DNA from: Candidatus Manganitrophus sp.
GTDB taxonomy: Bacteria; Nitrospirota; Nitrospiria; SBBL01; Manganitrophaceae
Direction of reading: 5' to 3'
Length of the DNA: 64,000 nucleotides
NCBI GenBank assembly: GCA_028865235.1
Contig: CP114561.1
Coordinates: 2,748,001 to 2,812,000 of the forward strand
In this document: in pieces, positions 18,776 to 27,679 of the stretch
How the letters are laid out: each line of letters opens with the position of its first letter
Numbering within the stretch: the first letter of the stretch is position 1
Program-made: the position numbers and the translations under genes
The notes under the pieces: model-generated
What the model was told of the DNA's origin: nothing
Databases searched by the model: none
What the model saw: only the letters and a program-made list of their open reading frames with translations

Positions 18776-18952
18776 AGGGGCGAGTATAACACATCTTATT
18801 TTGCGTTGAAACGGCGGGCCGAGGAGCCGCCCGGTCGGCCGGTTCCGGAAGATGACTGCGCAAGATTTTGGGATTGTATTCCGCCGAAGAGTTCATTATA
18901 TTGAGGCCGTTTGTCCGAGTCGATCGCCTGAGCGCGATGAAAGGAGGAAGCG

Positions 18953-19468
18953 GTGTGTCGATTATTGTTGAGTGTGCTCTTGTTCGTCTGGATGGTCTCC
19001 CCCGCCTTTGCGGGGGGATTAGAAAAACGCGGCGGCGAAGCGACCCTCGATTTGACCTTTCAGGATGAAGAGGATATCGGAACGTTCATCTCCGTGAATG
19101 GGTCGGTTTTGTTTATCTTGGCCGGCGGTTACTTCGAGATCGGGCCGGTTTATTCATACGCCCGTATTGAAGGGGATGATGGGTCCTTTTTCGACGGTTA
19201 TGGTTTCGGACCTCGCGCGGAGATCAATTTTCTGCCGGATCTTTCGGCGACGCCGTTTATCACCGGTTCGTTCCTTTTCTTGGGCGGGGATTTGGGCGAT
19301 GTATTCGATGATGAGGTGTCGGTCGGGGTCGGGATTAAGATCTTCATCGGCGATTCTGCAGCGCTTCGGATTACCGGAAGCCGGATCACCCGTTCAGGCG
19401 AGCCGGGATTAGCGGATCAAGATGCAACGTTGATCACCGCCGGTTTCTCTGTTTTTCTTGGGGAGTGA
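18953..19468 (+). CDS. Small outer-membrane beta-barrel protein
   Basis: 171 residues from a GTG start with AAGGAGG five bases before it. Signal peptide LLLSVLLFVWMVSPAFAGG, then amphipathic strands typical of an 8-stranded barrel (EATLDLTFQDEEDIGTFISV, GGYFEIGPVYSYARIEGDD, GYGFGPRAEINFLPDL, TPFITGSFLFLGGD) and a terminal strand LITAGFSVFLGE. No specific family is recognised. Monocistronic; it reads away from the response-regulator gene across a 177-base gap and faces the propeller lipoprotein gene tail to tail. Confidence 0.72.
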   Translation: MCRLLLSVLLFVWMVSPAFAGGLEKRGGEATLDLTFQDEEDIGTFISVNGSVLFILAGGYFEIGPVYSYARIEGDDGSFFDGYGFGPRAEINFLPDLSATPFITGSFLFLGGDLGDVFDDEVSVGVGIKIFIGDSAALRITGSRITRSGEPGLADQDATLITAGFSVFLGE

Positions 19469-19483
19469 TAGAGAAAAAATCGA

Positions 19484-20534
19484 TTACTGAAGCGATTCAA
19501 ACCGTGTCCATCCCTTGCCGCCGTCTTCCGTTTTAAAAAGCCCGCTCCCGGTGCCGATGTAGATCACCTCGGGCCGGTTCGGATCGAGGGCGATCGCTCG
19601 GACCTCCTGCTCGCTAAGCTTTTCCCACCCCCCTCCTCGTCTCGACTCACATAAAGACCGCGGTTGGTCCCGGCGTAGAGGGAGGTCTGCGTTCCGGGCC
19701 GGACCGCGACCGAGAGGACAAAGGGATCTGGAATCTTCCGGTCGATCCATCGCTCTCCGCCGTCTCGACTTTCATAAAGGCCCTGCGCCGTTGCGGTAAA
19801 GAGGCGGCCCGGTGTGACGGGATCGAAAGCAAAGGCATTGACGCCGAGCGCCATCGCATGTTCTCGCTCCCTTTCGATGATCCCGTTGTTCGAGGGGGTC
19901 CAGCGGTGTCCCCCATCGGTGCTTTTATAAACCCCGCCGCTTGTGCCGGCATAAACGCGGGAGGGATTTTGGGGATCGACCGCCATGCAGACGACGAAGA
20001 CGCTGTTGAGTCCGGTGCTGATCCGCTCCCACATCACGCCGTTATCGACACTCTTGTAGCTTCCCATGGTTGTCCCGGCGTATAAGATGTGTGGATTTTT
20101 CTGGTCGATCACGACGGCGTTGACGACCGAGACATAATCCCGCATCCCGGCGTTGATCAAGAGCCAGCTCCTTCCGGCATCGGTGCTTCGGTAGACGCCG
20201 TCCGAGAAGGTGCCGACGTAGAGGATGGAGGGGATGGCCGGGCTGATCGCGATGGAGAGGACCGGAAAGGTCCCAAGCCCCCCTCGACCCGGTTCCAGAG
20301 AGTCCCGCCGTCGACAGTTTTATAGAGCCCTTTTTCGGAGGAAAGGTAAATGACCTCGGGCCGGGTCGGATGGATCGCAATCGAGTAGATCGTCCCGACC
20401 CCCTTCTGGCAGCCGGCCATTAAGAAAAAAGAGAGGAGTAAGAGGGCGATTGCCGATCGGGGATTTCGGATTGCGGATTGAAGAGCGAAAAGATTTTTTC
20501 TTTTAATCCGCAGTCCCCAATCCGAAATCCGCAA
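19484..20534 (-). CDS. Ycf48/BNR-repeat beta-propeller lipoprotein, two frameshifts
   Basis: Reconstructed from three overlapping frames with slips in C runs near 20278-20283 and 19628-19633. A lipoprotein signal (AIALLLLSFFLMAGC) precedes a series of propeller repeats: SIAIHPTRPEVIYLSSEKGL YKTVDGGTLWNRV, VYRSTDAGRSWLLI, VYAGTSGGVYKSTDGGHRW, LYESRDGGERW, LFKTEDGGKGWTRF. The S/A-x-D-G-G-x-x-W pattern is that of BNR/sialidase and Ycf48-Hcf136 propellers. The likely start is a TTG at 20534, six bases after the stop of the upstream propeller gene. The N-terminal basic segment is encoded by a heptad palindromic repeat. Function unknown; probably surface or periplasmic. Confidence 0.7.
20461..20534. 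repeat. Heptad-unit palindromic repeat, copy 1 (inside a lipoprotein gene start)
   Basis: Left arm units GGATTTC, GGATTGC, GGATTGA run from 20461; right arm units AATCCGC, AGTCCCC, AATCCGA, AATCCGC run from 20515 to about 20534. Units are 7 bases long and the arms are inverted copies, so the RNA would fold into a hairpin. Read on the minus strand the element codes LRISDWGLRIKRKNLFALQS and forms the n-region of the lipoprotein signal. Confidence 0.75.
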
Positions 20535-20539
20535 CGCCT

Positions 20540-21655
20540 CTACTCTGTCATCTTGCTGAGGCCGGTCCAGGTGCCGAACCATTTGTTCCCCTGCGCGTCG
20601 AAGGCGATCGAGAAGACGTTGTTGTCTTGAAGGCCGTCGGCGGTGGTGTAGGTCCGCCATGACTGGCCGTCGAATCGGGAGACGCCGCGGTCGGTCCCGG
20701 CCCAGAGAATTCCTTTGGAGTCGATCTCCAGCGCGTGAACGAAATTTCCGCCGATCGTCCCGCTGCCGGCGGTGTAGGTCGTCCATCGCCTTCCATCGAA
20801 TCGGGAAAGCCCCGCCCCCCACGTGCCGACCCAGATATGGTTTTCCCGATCAACGGCGATGTCGAGGACAAAATTGGGATTCGCGGTTTGGTTCTCTTTG
20901 TTTCCTCGGCCGTGATGGCCTTCCTCGTACGCTTCATCCTTCGGTCGTGCGATGGCGGGGGGACCGATCTCCGCCCCCAAACCGTCGCGATGGGTGAAAC
21001 CGGTCCAGTTCTTTCCGTCGAAGCGGTTGATTCCCCCTTCGGTTCCGAACCAGAAATTTCCATCGTGGTCCTTCGCGATGGCGTAGACCCACTTGTCGAG
21101 GAGACCATCTTCTTCGTGATACGTTTTAAAGGTTTTTCCGTCGAAGCGGCTGACCCCGTCCCAGGTGGCGATCCAGGCGGTGCCGTCCCGATCGAAATAG
21201 ATGTCGTAAACCCACAGGTCGCCCAACCCGTTCCCGGCGGGATAAATCGTCCAGGCCGCATCATAAGTAATCCGACCGCCGCCGTACGGTGTGTAGGTGA
21301 CCCACTCCCTCCCGTCAAATCGGGAGAGACCGCCGCCGTAGGTGCCGACCCATTTTCTCCCTTGAGGATCGACCGAGACCTTATAGATCCCTTTGGCGAG
21401 GAGACCCTGCGTCGATCGGACGGTGAAGATCTCGTGGCGATCGGGGGTGCGGGTGTCGTATCGGATCAGACCGCTTGCCAGACCGAGCCAGAGATCATCT
21501 CCCTCGAATGCGAGGCTCTTCACATTCGCGCCGGTCTCAAAATTGACGAAGCGGGGAGGGAGGGCCGGCGGGGCGGTCGAAGCAGGGGGGGCGACGGGAG
21601 CGGGCTGGGAACAGGCCATGAGAAGAAGGGTAAGGAAAATGAAAGAAAGTCGCAT
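20540..21655 (-). CDS. Two-component-regulator-propeller-type lipoprotein
   Basis: 371 residues from the ATG at 21655, giving the lipoprotein signal MRLSFIFLTLLLMACSQP (lipobox LMAC). The mature protein is a beta-propeller of repeats seen as WVGTYGGGLSRFDGREWVTY, WIATWDGVSRFDGKTFKTYH, WFGTEGGINRFDGKNWTGFT, WVGTWGAGLSRFDGRRWTTY and WAGTDRGVSRFDGQSWRTYT. This is the signature of the 'two component regulator propeller' (ligand-binding sensor blades), but here without any kinase domain, so it is a stand-alone lipoprotein. It lies directly upstream of a second propeller lipoprotein. No clear ribosome binding site; the frame is open further upstream. Confidence 0.82.
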   Translation of the reverse strand: MRLSFIFLTLLLMACSQPAPVAPPASTAPPALPPRFVNFETGANVKSLAFEGDDLWLGLASGLIRYDTRTPDRHEIFTVRSTQGLLAKGIYKVSVDPQGRKWVGTYGGGLSRFDGREWVTYTPYGGGRITYDAAWTIYPAGNGLGDLWVYDIYFDRDGTAWIATWDGVSRFDGKTFKTYHEEDGLLDKWVYAIAKDHDGNFWFGTEGGINRFDGKNWTGFTHRDGLGAEIGPPAIARPKDEAYEEGHHGRGNKENQTANPNFVLDIAVDRENHIWVGTWGAGLSRFDGRRWTTYTAGSGTIGGNFVHALEIDSKGILWAGTDRGVSRFDGQSWRTYTTADGLQDNNVFSIAFDAQGNKWFGTWTGLSKMTE

Positions 21656-21683
21656 TTTCAATGCGTCATCGGCTCCGTTTTTG

Positions 21684-21712
21684 TTGACAAACAAAAAAGT
21701 TGGTAGTATTCT
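21684..21712 (+). promoter_or_regulatory. Promoter of the tRNA-Val/tRNA-Asp unit
   Basis: TTGACA (21684-21689) and TATTCT (21707-21712) are 17 bases apart, followed by the hairpin at 21729-21755 and then tRNA-Val. It may also feed the Tol-Pal operon downstream. Confidence 0.7.
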
Positions 21713-21728
21713 ACAAAAACATTGCTCG

Positions 21729-21755
21729 AATAACAAGCACGTTGCGCTTGTTATT
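21729..21755 (+). other. Perfect inverted repeat between promoter and tRNA-Val
   Basis: Arms AATAACAAGC (21729-21738) and GCTTGTTATT (21746-21755), 10 bp, 7-base loop. It lies in the expected 5' leader of the tRNA transcript and could be a processing or attenuation structure, or a protein binding site. There is no T run after it. Confidence 0.6.
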
Positions 21756-21767
21756 CAGGCGAACGTC

Positions 21768-21843
21768 GGGCGGATAGCTCAGTTGGTAGAGCGTCGGCCT
21801 TACAAGCCGAAGGTCACAGGTTCAATCCCTGTTCCGCCTACCA
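21768..21843 (+). tRNA. tRNA-Val (anticodon TAC)
   Basis: 76 bases including encoded CCA. Acceptor GGGCGGA pairs with TCCGCCT (G-U at the end). The D arm starts at TAGCTCAGTTGGTAGAGC. The anticodon loop CTTACAA sits between TCGGC and GCCGA, and the T arm contains GGTTCAATCC. Anticodon TAC reads GUA (Val). Confidence 0.95.
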
Positions 21844-21932
21844 CTTCGGGAGTGGCGGTGGGGATCGGGACCGGAGGCGCAGTGAGGCACCCGGTTCAGA
21901 CGTTGCATCATCAAAATTTGGAAAGGTCCTGG

Positions 21933-22009
21933 GGGGCCGTAGTTCAGCTGGTTAGAACGCCGGCCTGTCACGCCGGAAGTCGCGAGTTCGATCCTCGTCG
22001 GCCCCGCCA
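21933..22009 (+). tRNA. tRNA-Asp (anticodon GTC)
   Basis: 77 bases with encoded CCA. Acceptor GGGGCCG pairs with CGGCCCC, discriminator G. The anticodon loop CTGTCAC lies in a GCCGG/CCGGC stem, and the T arm contains GAGTTCGATCCTC. It follows tRNA-Val after 89 bases, probably co-transcribed. Confidence 0.95.
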
Positions 22010-22110
22010 CCTCGCTGTTATCGAAAGCGGCAGGCCATCCCCATCATGATTGAAATTCTTTCCGCCCATCCCGAAGGTGGGCGCGCTTATCGAAGGGAGA
22101 ACCCACTGTT

Positions 22111-22839
22111 TTGCCTCTGAGCGCAGGTTCACAAGTTTCTATCTTTGATCTGGTTCTTTCCGCAGGTATTGTCGCAAAGATTGTCCTCTTTCTCCTCCTT
22201 CTCGCTTCGATCGTGACCTGGGCAATTATCCTATATAAGTGGATGACCCTGCGCAAGGCCGAGGCCGAGAACCGGCGATTTTTAGTTCTCTTCTCGAAAA
22301 TCGACGACCTGCTTGAGATCCAACAGAAGGCCCTCCAACGGAATGAGGGTCCGATGGTGATGATCTATCAGGCGGCGATCGATAAAATGCGCCCCTACCT
22401 TGAGAAGGACGGGGAAAATGCTCCCCCCGCCATCGATGGAAACCGCCCGATGCTCTTGACCAGCCTTCAGCGCACCCTAAGAAGCGGTGTGCAAGACGAA
22501 ATGGCCCATCAAGAACGCTACCTTCATTTTCTCGCGACCGTCGGGAACACCGCCCCCTTCGTCGGACTGTTCGGAACCGTCTGGGGGATCATTAATGCCT
22601 TTCAGGAGATCGGCCGGCAGGGGAACGCCAACATTGCGTCGGTCGCCCCGGGTATTTCCGAGGCCCTCGTCGCCACGGCAGCCGGCCTTTTTGTGGCGAT
22701 TCCGGCGGTGATGGCATATAATATCTTTATAAACAAAATCCAAAAAATGGAAGTTCAGTCGGAAGTCTTCGCAGCAGAGCTCACCTCCCTGGTGGAGGAG
22801 AAGCTGTTTAGCCTGCAGAGCAGCCGGAAGGTAAGATAG
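22111..22839 (+). CDS. tolQ: TolQ, Tol-Pal inner-membrane proton-channel subunit
   Basis: 242 residues of the ExbB/TolQ family with three membrane helices: LVLSAGIVAKIVLFLLLLAS near 12, FLATVGNTAPFVGLFGTVWG near 145 (the conserved helix 2 with GNTAPFVGLFGTVWGI) and the helix containing EALVATAAGLFVAIPAVMAY near 190. TolQ with TolR forms the proton-motive-force-driven motor that energises TolA during outer-membrane constriction. A TTG start at 22111 is used, with GGGAG upstream. First gene of the tol-pal operon and 101 bases after tRNA-Asp. Confidence 0.95.
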   Translation: MPLSAGSQVSIFDLVLSAGIVAKIVLFLLLLASIVTWAIILYKWMTLRKAEAENRRFLVLFSKIDDLLEIQQKALQRNEGPMVMIYQAAIDKMRPYLEKDGENAPPAIDGNRPMLLTSLQRTLRSGVQDEMAHQERYLHFLATVGNTAPFVGLFGTVWGIINAFQEIGRQGNANIASVAPGISEALVATAAGLFVAIPAVMAYNIFINKIQKMEVQSEVFAAELTSLVEEKLFSLQSSRKVR

Positions 22840-22963
22840 TTTTTTTCTTGCCTCCGAATCGCGAAACCGTGAAGGAGAGAGTTCTTCTACGGGAAGCGAA
22901 TAGGGCAAAAGGCTGAGCCGGGTGCCCCTTCAATCGATAGAGAATGCGCAAGAGAGAATACAA

Positions 22964-23389
22964 ATGATGTCGTCGTCGACAGGCCGCCAGCGAAAATTGC
23001 TGGCCGAGATCAATATTATTCCCCTGGTCGATGTCGTTCTCGTTTTGCTCATTATCTTTATGGTGGCCGCCCCGCTCCTTTACCGGGGGATGGACATCAA
23101 GCTCCCACAGGCGGCGACGAATACCATCAAGCCGGAAGAGCGAAAAGTACTGACGATCGAAAAGAACCAAGCCATTTATTTAGATAAGGAAGAAGTCGGA
23201 TTGGCCCGTTTGGAGGGAAGGCTCCAGGCGCTGAAAGGGAGCTCTCCGGAGGTGTCGATCTATCTTCGTGCCGATCGGGAGGTTCCCTATGGTACAGTTG
23301 TCCAAGTGATGGATTTGATCAAACGCGCCGGAATCGACAAGCTCGGCATTGTGACGGAACCGCTTCAGCAAGATTCTCCTTCCCGTTAG
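22964..23389 (+). CDS. tolR: TolR/ExbD-family protein
   Basis: 141 residues from the ATG at 22964 (a GTG at 22922 is in frame but less likely). The single membrane helix carries the essential Asp of the family: EINIIPLVDVVLVLLIIFMV, then a periplasmic domain with LTIEKNQAIYLDKEEV and VSIYLRADREVPYGTVVQVM DLIKRAGI, the conserved ExbD/TolR tail. Works with TolQ as the proton-driven motor. A 124-base gap follows tolQ. Confidence 0.94.
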   Translation: MMSSSTGRQRKLLAEINIIPLVDVVLVLLIIFMVAAPLLYRGMDIKLPQAATNTIKPEERKVLTIEKNQAIYLDKEEVGLARLEGRLQALKGSSPEVSIYLRADREVPYGTVVQVMDLIKRAGIDKLGIVTEPLQQDSPSR

Positions 23390-23667
23390 ACTCATGTGAG
23401 GCCCCAGCGCGCGCTTTATCCGTTGCGCCAACGCGCCAGTATGATAAAAGCGCCCGGCGCGCAAGGACAAAGGCCTTCTCCGCCAGAAACGAAGAGCACC
23501 TCCCTTTTAAGGGGGGTGAACGAGCGGAATCGGCGGCGCATCCCCCGGTTCGCCGTTCACGATCAGTTGAAGCAGCGTCATTGTCCCACAGGCGTTCCGT
23601 CCAGAGATGGTTCGGAGTTCCCAGTGACCGACGCTGCGACCGCATCGGCTGTTTTTCAGGGGATTGA
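23390..23667. other. Gap between tolR and tolA with short inverted repeats
   Basis: No convincing gene. It holds an inverted repeat GCGCTTTATC (23411-23420)/GATAAAAGCGC (23443-23453), possibly a terminator or attenuator after tolR, and a palindrome CACCTCCCTT...AAGGGGGGTG (23497-23518). A long frame on the minus strand crosses the region but continues through tolA out of phase and looks like a shadow. Confidence 0.5.
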
Positions 23668-24609
23668 ATGGGTGGATCGATGTCAGCCGTCCGTTGGAAT
23701 TCGGATTGGGTCTCCGGGAGTGGGGCGATCCTCCGCCGTGCGGAGGGTCTTTCCAAAATGATGGTCCTCTCTTTGGTCCTTCATGTTGCATTTTTTTCCT
23801 TTGCATTGTATGGGCGGTCTTTTTTGGGATTCTCTCCCTCGGCATTCCAGAGCTATCAGGTGACGTTGGTTCCCCCGTCGTCCGCGCCGCCGATGGCCTC
23901 CATCGCTCCCGCGCCGCGCGCGACGGCGCCGGCAGCCCCTGTTTCCCGGCCTCCTTCTCCGCCCGTTGCTCCGCCGGCGGAAGCGTCAAAGCCCCTTTCT
24001 TCAAAAGGGGTTCCCCCGGTCAAAGAAGATCCGGAGCGATTACAAGACTGGTGGAAAAAAAAAGCAGGATCAATTAAAATACCAACGGTTCAAAAACCGA
24101 AAAACGATCCGGCCCCTCCGGCGCCGGCACAAACGGTGAAACGACCCATGGCCACCCCCGCTCCCGTGGAAACAAACCCGGCGGCGCCTCAAGGAGAAAC
24201 CGCCGCGCCGCCGCAACCCGTCGCGCCATCCACCTCGGCCCCGAGTGCCGCGCCGAGCCAGGAGGCGAGCAATCCGTCGCTCATTGCGACCGGAAGCGCT
24301 TCGCTTAATACATCCTTATTTAAATATCCTTATTACCTCAAAAGTCTCGAGAATAAAATCAGCGGGCAATGGTCTCCCCCGCCTGTCCTCCTCGATGAAC
24401 GGATCGTCGGGGCGGTTGTCCAGTTCAACGTCACCCGGAGGGGCTCGATCGAATCGGTTGAAATCGAAAAGAGCTCCGGCAACAGTCAGTTCGACCAGGC
24501 CGCTTTGAGGGCGGTCTATAACGCGAATCCGCTCCCGCCGCTTCCAGAGGGGCTTTCGGAGGATCCGTTGAAGGTCCATTTCAGTTTTACCCTTCAGAAG
24601 GGATCGTGA
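23668..24609 (+). CDS. tolA: TolA/TonB-family energy transducer
   Basis: 313 residues. A short cytoplasmic start, one membrane helix (KMMVLSLVLHVAFFSFALYG) with the SxxxH-like LSLVLH, and a long Pro/Ala/Thr-rich periplasmic span (residues ~65-200). The C-terminal TonB/TolA domain is ISGQWSPPPVLLDERIVGAV, VTRRGSIESVEIEKSSGNSQ FDQAALRAVYNANPLPPLPE. It transmits force from TolQR to TolB-Pal at the outer membrane. Position between tolR and tolB makes TolA the natural assignment although the domain is TonB-like. Its stop overlaps the tolB GTG start (GTGA). Confidence 0.88.
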   Translation: MGGSMSAVRWNSDWVSGSGAILRRAEGLSKMMVLSLVLHVAFFSFALYGRSFLGFSPSAFQSYQVTLVPPSSAPPMASIAPAPRATAPAAPVSRPPSPPVAPPAEASKPLSSKGVPPVKEDPERLQDWWKKKAGSIKIPTVQKPKNDPAPPAPAQTVKRPMATPAPVETNPAAPQGETAAPPQPVAPSTSAPSAAPSQEASNPSLIATGSASLNTSLFKYPYYLKSLENKISGQWSPPPVLLDERIVGAVVQFNVTRRGSIESVEIEKSSGNSQFDQAALRAVYNANPLPPLPEGLSEDPLKVHFSFTLQKGS

Positions 24610-25911
24610 GCGTGCGGGTCAGGATTTTCGTTTTACTTCTTTTAGGGTTTTTTGCGGCGGCGGGGGCAAGTGATGCGGCCGATGTCTTCATCGGGACGAC
24701 CCGCTCAGGCTACGAGAAAATTCCTTTAATGATCGTTCCATTTCAGGGGGAGGGTTCGAGCGCCGAGCAGCTCTTGCTCGCCGAAACGATCCTTCGCGCC
24801 GATCTGGAGCGATCGCAATTCTTTACCATTGTCGAGCGAAGCAAGGTGGCCTCCGCCACCGGAAAGACCGGCGCGCCGGAGGCGGCCCTCATCGCGGATG
24901 CAGGGAAAGCAGGTGTTCAGGTCTTGGCCTGGGCCAAATTGATCCCTAAAGGGGACGATTGGGCCCTGGAGAGTTACGCCTATGAGACGGCCAAGGGGGA
25001 GCAGGTGGTCGCGGTGCGGATGGTCGGCGATCGGAAATCGGTCCGGATGATGGCGCATCGCTTCGCGGATAAACTTGTCTCGCATTTCACGGGGGAGCCG
25101 GGGATCGCTCAGACAAAAATCGCCTATGTTTCGGATGTCACCGGCAAGAAAGAGGTCTATTTGATGGATTACGACGGCGCCAATGAAATGCGGATCACCG
25201 CCGATCGAAATATCGTCATCTCTCCCCGCTGGTCGTCCGATGCCGGGCAGATCGCCTATACTTCTTACCGTGAGGGGAATCCCGATATTTATTTTCTGGA
25301 TCTTGGAACCGGGCGCCGCCAGCGGATGGTTTCCTTCCCGGGGCTCAATATCTCGGCCGCCTGGTCGCCGAAGGGGGACCGGGTCGCCTTCGCGACGACG
25401 AAGGACGGCAATGCGGAAATTTATACGATGCGGCCGGACGGCACCGAATTAAAGCGGATCACCTTCAATACGGCGGATGACCTCTCTCCCTCCTGGTCTC
25501 CAACCGGAAGGCAGATCGCTTTTACCTCCGATCGGGGGGGAACCCCTCAAATTTATGTGATGGATGCCGACGGATCGAACGCCCACCGGTTGACGTTCAA
25601 CGGGAACTACAATACTTCTGCGTCATGGTCTCCGAAAAGGGGATTGGATCGCTTACGCCTGTCGGAACGAAGAGAGATGGCTGAAGATTTGTATCGACAG
25701 CGTCGATGGTCAACAATCGATGCGGCTGACCGAAAGCGGAGCATGGGATGATGAATCTCCCTCCTGGGCCCTCAATGGGAGGGATTTGACCTTTACATCG
25801 AATCGGACCGGGAAAAATCAGATCTACACGATCCATGCAGATGGAACCGGATTGATCCGCCTGACCTCGAACGGGGCCAGCAACACCGCCCCGGCTTGGT
25901 CGCCCAAGTAA
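24606..25911 (+). CDS. tolB: TolB periplasmic beta-propeller, one frameshift
   Basis: About 435 residues. Signal peptide after the GTG start (VLLLLGFFAAAGASDAA-like), the N-terminal TolB domain (IGTTRSGYEKIPLMIVPFQG, FTIVERSKVA) and then six propeller blades of the TolB type: KIAYVSDVTGKKEVYLMDYD, QIAYTSYREGNPDIYFLDLG, VAFATTKDGNAEIYTMRPDG, IAFTSDRGGTPQIYVMDADG, LTFTSNRTGKNQIYTIHADG. A one-base slip in GAAAAGGGG (around 25634-25642) breaks the frame in blade 5; the rest continues DWIAYACRNEERWLKICIDS to 25911. TolB interacts with Pal and TolA in the periplasm. The break is most likely an assembly error. Confidence 0.92.
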
Positions 25912-25922
25912 GGTAAAGAAAC

Positions 25923-25998
25923 GTTCGGAACGAGGAATGCGGAATGTAGGTTATTTCGACCCCGCATGCTCTGCACCGAACGCCGTATTCGAAATCGT
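25923..25998. repeat. Decayed heptad palindromic repeat (tolB-pal gap)
   Basis: Left-arm-like units TCGGAAC, GAGGAAT, GCGGAAT are visible from about 25925. A degenerate right arm (GTATTCGAAATCGTTC, 25985-26000) is near complementary. It resembles the GGAAT-type and GGATT-type heptad elements elsewhere in the window but is eroded. Confidence 0.35.
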
Positions 25999-26014
25999 TC
26001 ACGGAGGAAAATAA

Positions 26015-26617
26015 ATGAGAAGAAGTCTCTCAACCTTTGCAGCGCTGGTTATCTTATTCTCATCGGTCGTGTTAATGGGATGTCCTAAAAAAGTCCCCTC
26101 GACCGAAGGGACGGCCGGGCTCTCGAGAGAGCGGTCGGGGACGGAAAATCAGGGGGAGCCGGGATCGGACGGCCGGTCCCTTCCTTCCCCTCCGACGGAA
26201 GAGCGGATTGACCCGATGGCAAAAGAGGCGCCGATGCCCGATGGAGGGCCGTCCGGCGGGGCCGAAGGCGGAGAGCGGGGCACTTCGCTTCAGGATGTCT
26301 TCTTCGAATTTGATCAGTGGGTGATCCGGCCGGAATCGCGGAAGCTTTTGGAGGCCGATGCCGAATGGCTTGCAGCCCATCCGGAGGCGAAGATTCAGAT
26401 CGAAGGGCATGCCGATGAACGGGGGACCGAAGAGTACAACCTGGCGCTCGGTGAGCGGCGGGCCAAGTCGGTGATGAATTTTCTGGTCAATCTGGGGGTC
26501 AGCCCCTCCCGGCTCTCTTCCATCAGCTACGGCGAGGAAAAGCCCTTCTGCAGCGACCCGTCGGAGAGCTGCTATGAGAAGAACCGCCGGGCCCATTTTT
26601 TGATCGCCCCGAGATAG
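26015..26617 (+). CDS. pal: Pal, peptidoglycan-associated lipoprotein (copy 1)
   Basis: 200 residues. Lipoprotein signal ending VVLMGC (lipobox), a Gly/Ser/Pro-rich tether, then an OmpA-type peptidoglycan-binding domain: VFFEFDQWVIRPESRKLLEA, IQIEGHADERGTEEYNLALG ERRAKSVMNFL, with the diaminopimelate-binding Asp/Arg of the NLALGERRA motif, and a conserved C-terminal disulfide pair (FCSDPSESCYEKNRRAHF). Anchors the outer membrane to the cell wall and is released by TolB. Follows tolB. Confidence 0.93.
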   Translation: MRRSLSTFAALVILFSSVVLMGCPKKVPSTEGTAGLSRERSGTENQGEPGSDGRSLPSPPTEERIDPMAKEAPMPDGGPSGGAEGGERGTSLQDVFFEFDQWVIRPESRKLLEADAEWLAAHPEAKIQIEGHADERGTEEYNLALGERRAKSVMNFLVNLGVSPSRLSSISYGEEKPFCSDPSESCYEKNRRAHFLIAPR

Positions 26618-26661
26618 ATCGATTGATCTATGGAGCCGTCGTGAACGGGAGGAGGAATGTG

Positions 26662-27510
26662 ATGCGTTATTCCGTATTTTTGCTGGCGGGGATGATCTTG
26701 CTTCAGGGATGCGGATATTCTCTCCGAATGGTCGATGTCGCCGAGGAGAATCGCGAGCTTCGCAATAAGAGAGAGACGGAAGCGCTGGTTCTCCAGCTCG
26801 ACGGTCAAATGAAGGAGATGCAAGCGCAGGTGACGAAGCTTCAGGCCGAGTTAAAGCAGACCCGGGAAGAGAGCCGAAAGGCCGTCGCCGACATTCAGAA
26901 ACGAAGGGCCGACATGGATGTCCGTTTCGATGAGAGCGACGTCCAGCTTCGAATGGTTCAGGGGCGGCTGGAGCGGGAGGAGCGCCGGCGCGCCGACCTC
27001 CTTCAGCAGGTCGATAACGCAGCCTTCCGCCTAAACGAGCAGGAAAAAAAGTGGGAGGGTTTTCAAAAAAACCTCCAGGCGCAGATCGAAGAGCTGAAGA
27101 AGGTCAATGCCGTTCTTCAGAAACATTCCGAAGAGCAGGAGGGACGGCTCAAGGAGATGACCGGACAGATCGGACGGCTGACGCAGGAGATCCCCTCCTC
27201 CCTCACCGCCCAGGCGGCGCAGCTCGACGAGTTGGGGAGGCAAATGCAGCGGGTGAGCCAGAATGGAGAGGTCGAGCAGCTGGGGAAAAGCTTGGCGGAT
27301 CTTTCGGGCGCGCTCAACCTTCTCGGCGAGAAGATCACGGCGAAGGTCGATGAACAGGAAAAACTGTTGAATAAAACGACCAAACGGCTCCAGGCGCTGG
27401 AGTCGAAGCTGGCCCCGAAGGGAAAGCAATCCTCGGTTCAGGAGGAGACCCCGAGCGGGGCGAGCCCGGCAGAAGCCGGTGAAACGATCAACGCCGCCTG
27501 GCATGAGTAA
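26662..27510 (+). CDS. Coiled-coil lipoprotein in the tol-pal operon
   Basis: 282 residues from the ATG at 26662, six bases after GGAGG. Lipoprotein signal MRYSVFLLAGMILLQGCGYS. The rest is almost entirely heptad-repeat coiled coil, rich in Glu, Gln, Arg and Leu (VAEENRELRNKRETEALVLQ, QMKEMQAQVTKLQAELKQTR, ADLLQQVDNAAFRLNEQEKK). No enzymatic motif. Possibly a trimeric or parallel coiled-coil spanning the periplasm and linked to cell-wall or Tol-Pal function by position only. It recalls the N-terminal region of CpoB/YbgF but is a separate gene. Confidence 0.8.
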   Translation: MRYSVFLLAGMILLQGCGYSLRMVDVAEENRELRNKRETEALVLQLDGQMKEMQAQVTKLQAELKQTREESRKAVADIQKRRADMDVRFDESDVQLRMVQGRLEREERRRADLLQQVDNAAFRLNEQEKKWEGFQKNLQAQIEELKKVNAVLQKHSEEQEGRLKEMTGQIGRLTQEIPSSLTAQAAQLDELGRQMQRVSQNGEVEQLGKSLADLSGALNLLGEKITAKVDEQEKLLNKTTKRLQALESKLAPKGKQSSVQEETPSGASPAEAGETINAAWHE

Positions 27511-27679
27511 ATCGTTTTAATCGGTCATTTTCGGCTGATCCTTGTTCCTAGGGACGGCCGCTGGACGGCGGGGCGATCGAAAAAGATGCGCGTTCGAGCC
27601 CGTCGGGGTAACATCTAAAGAGACAAAAAAATCGGGTGGCGATACAATCGATCATCAGTTTGTCATAGGAGGGTCTTTA

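Noticed and set aside
23507..24004. Minus-strand frame across the tolR-tolA gap into tolA
   Set aside because: Overlaps tolA out of phase and shows no known motif.
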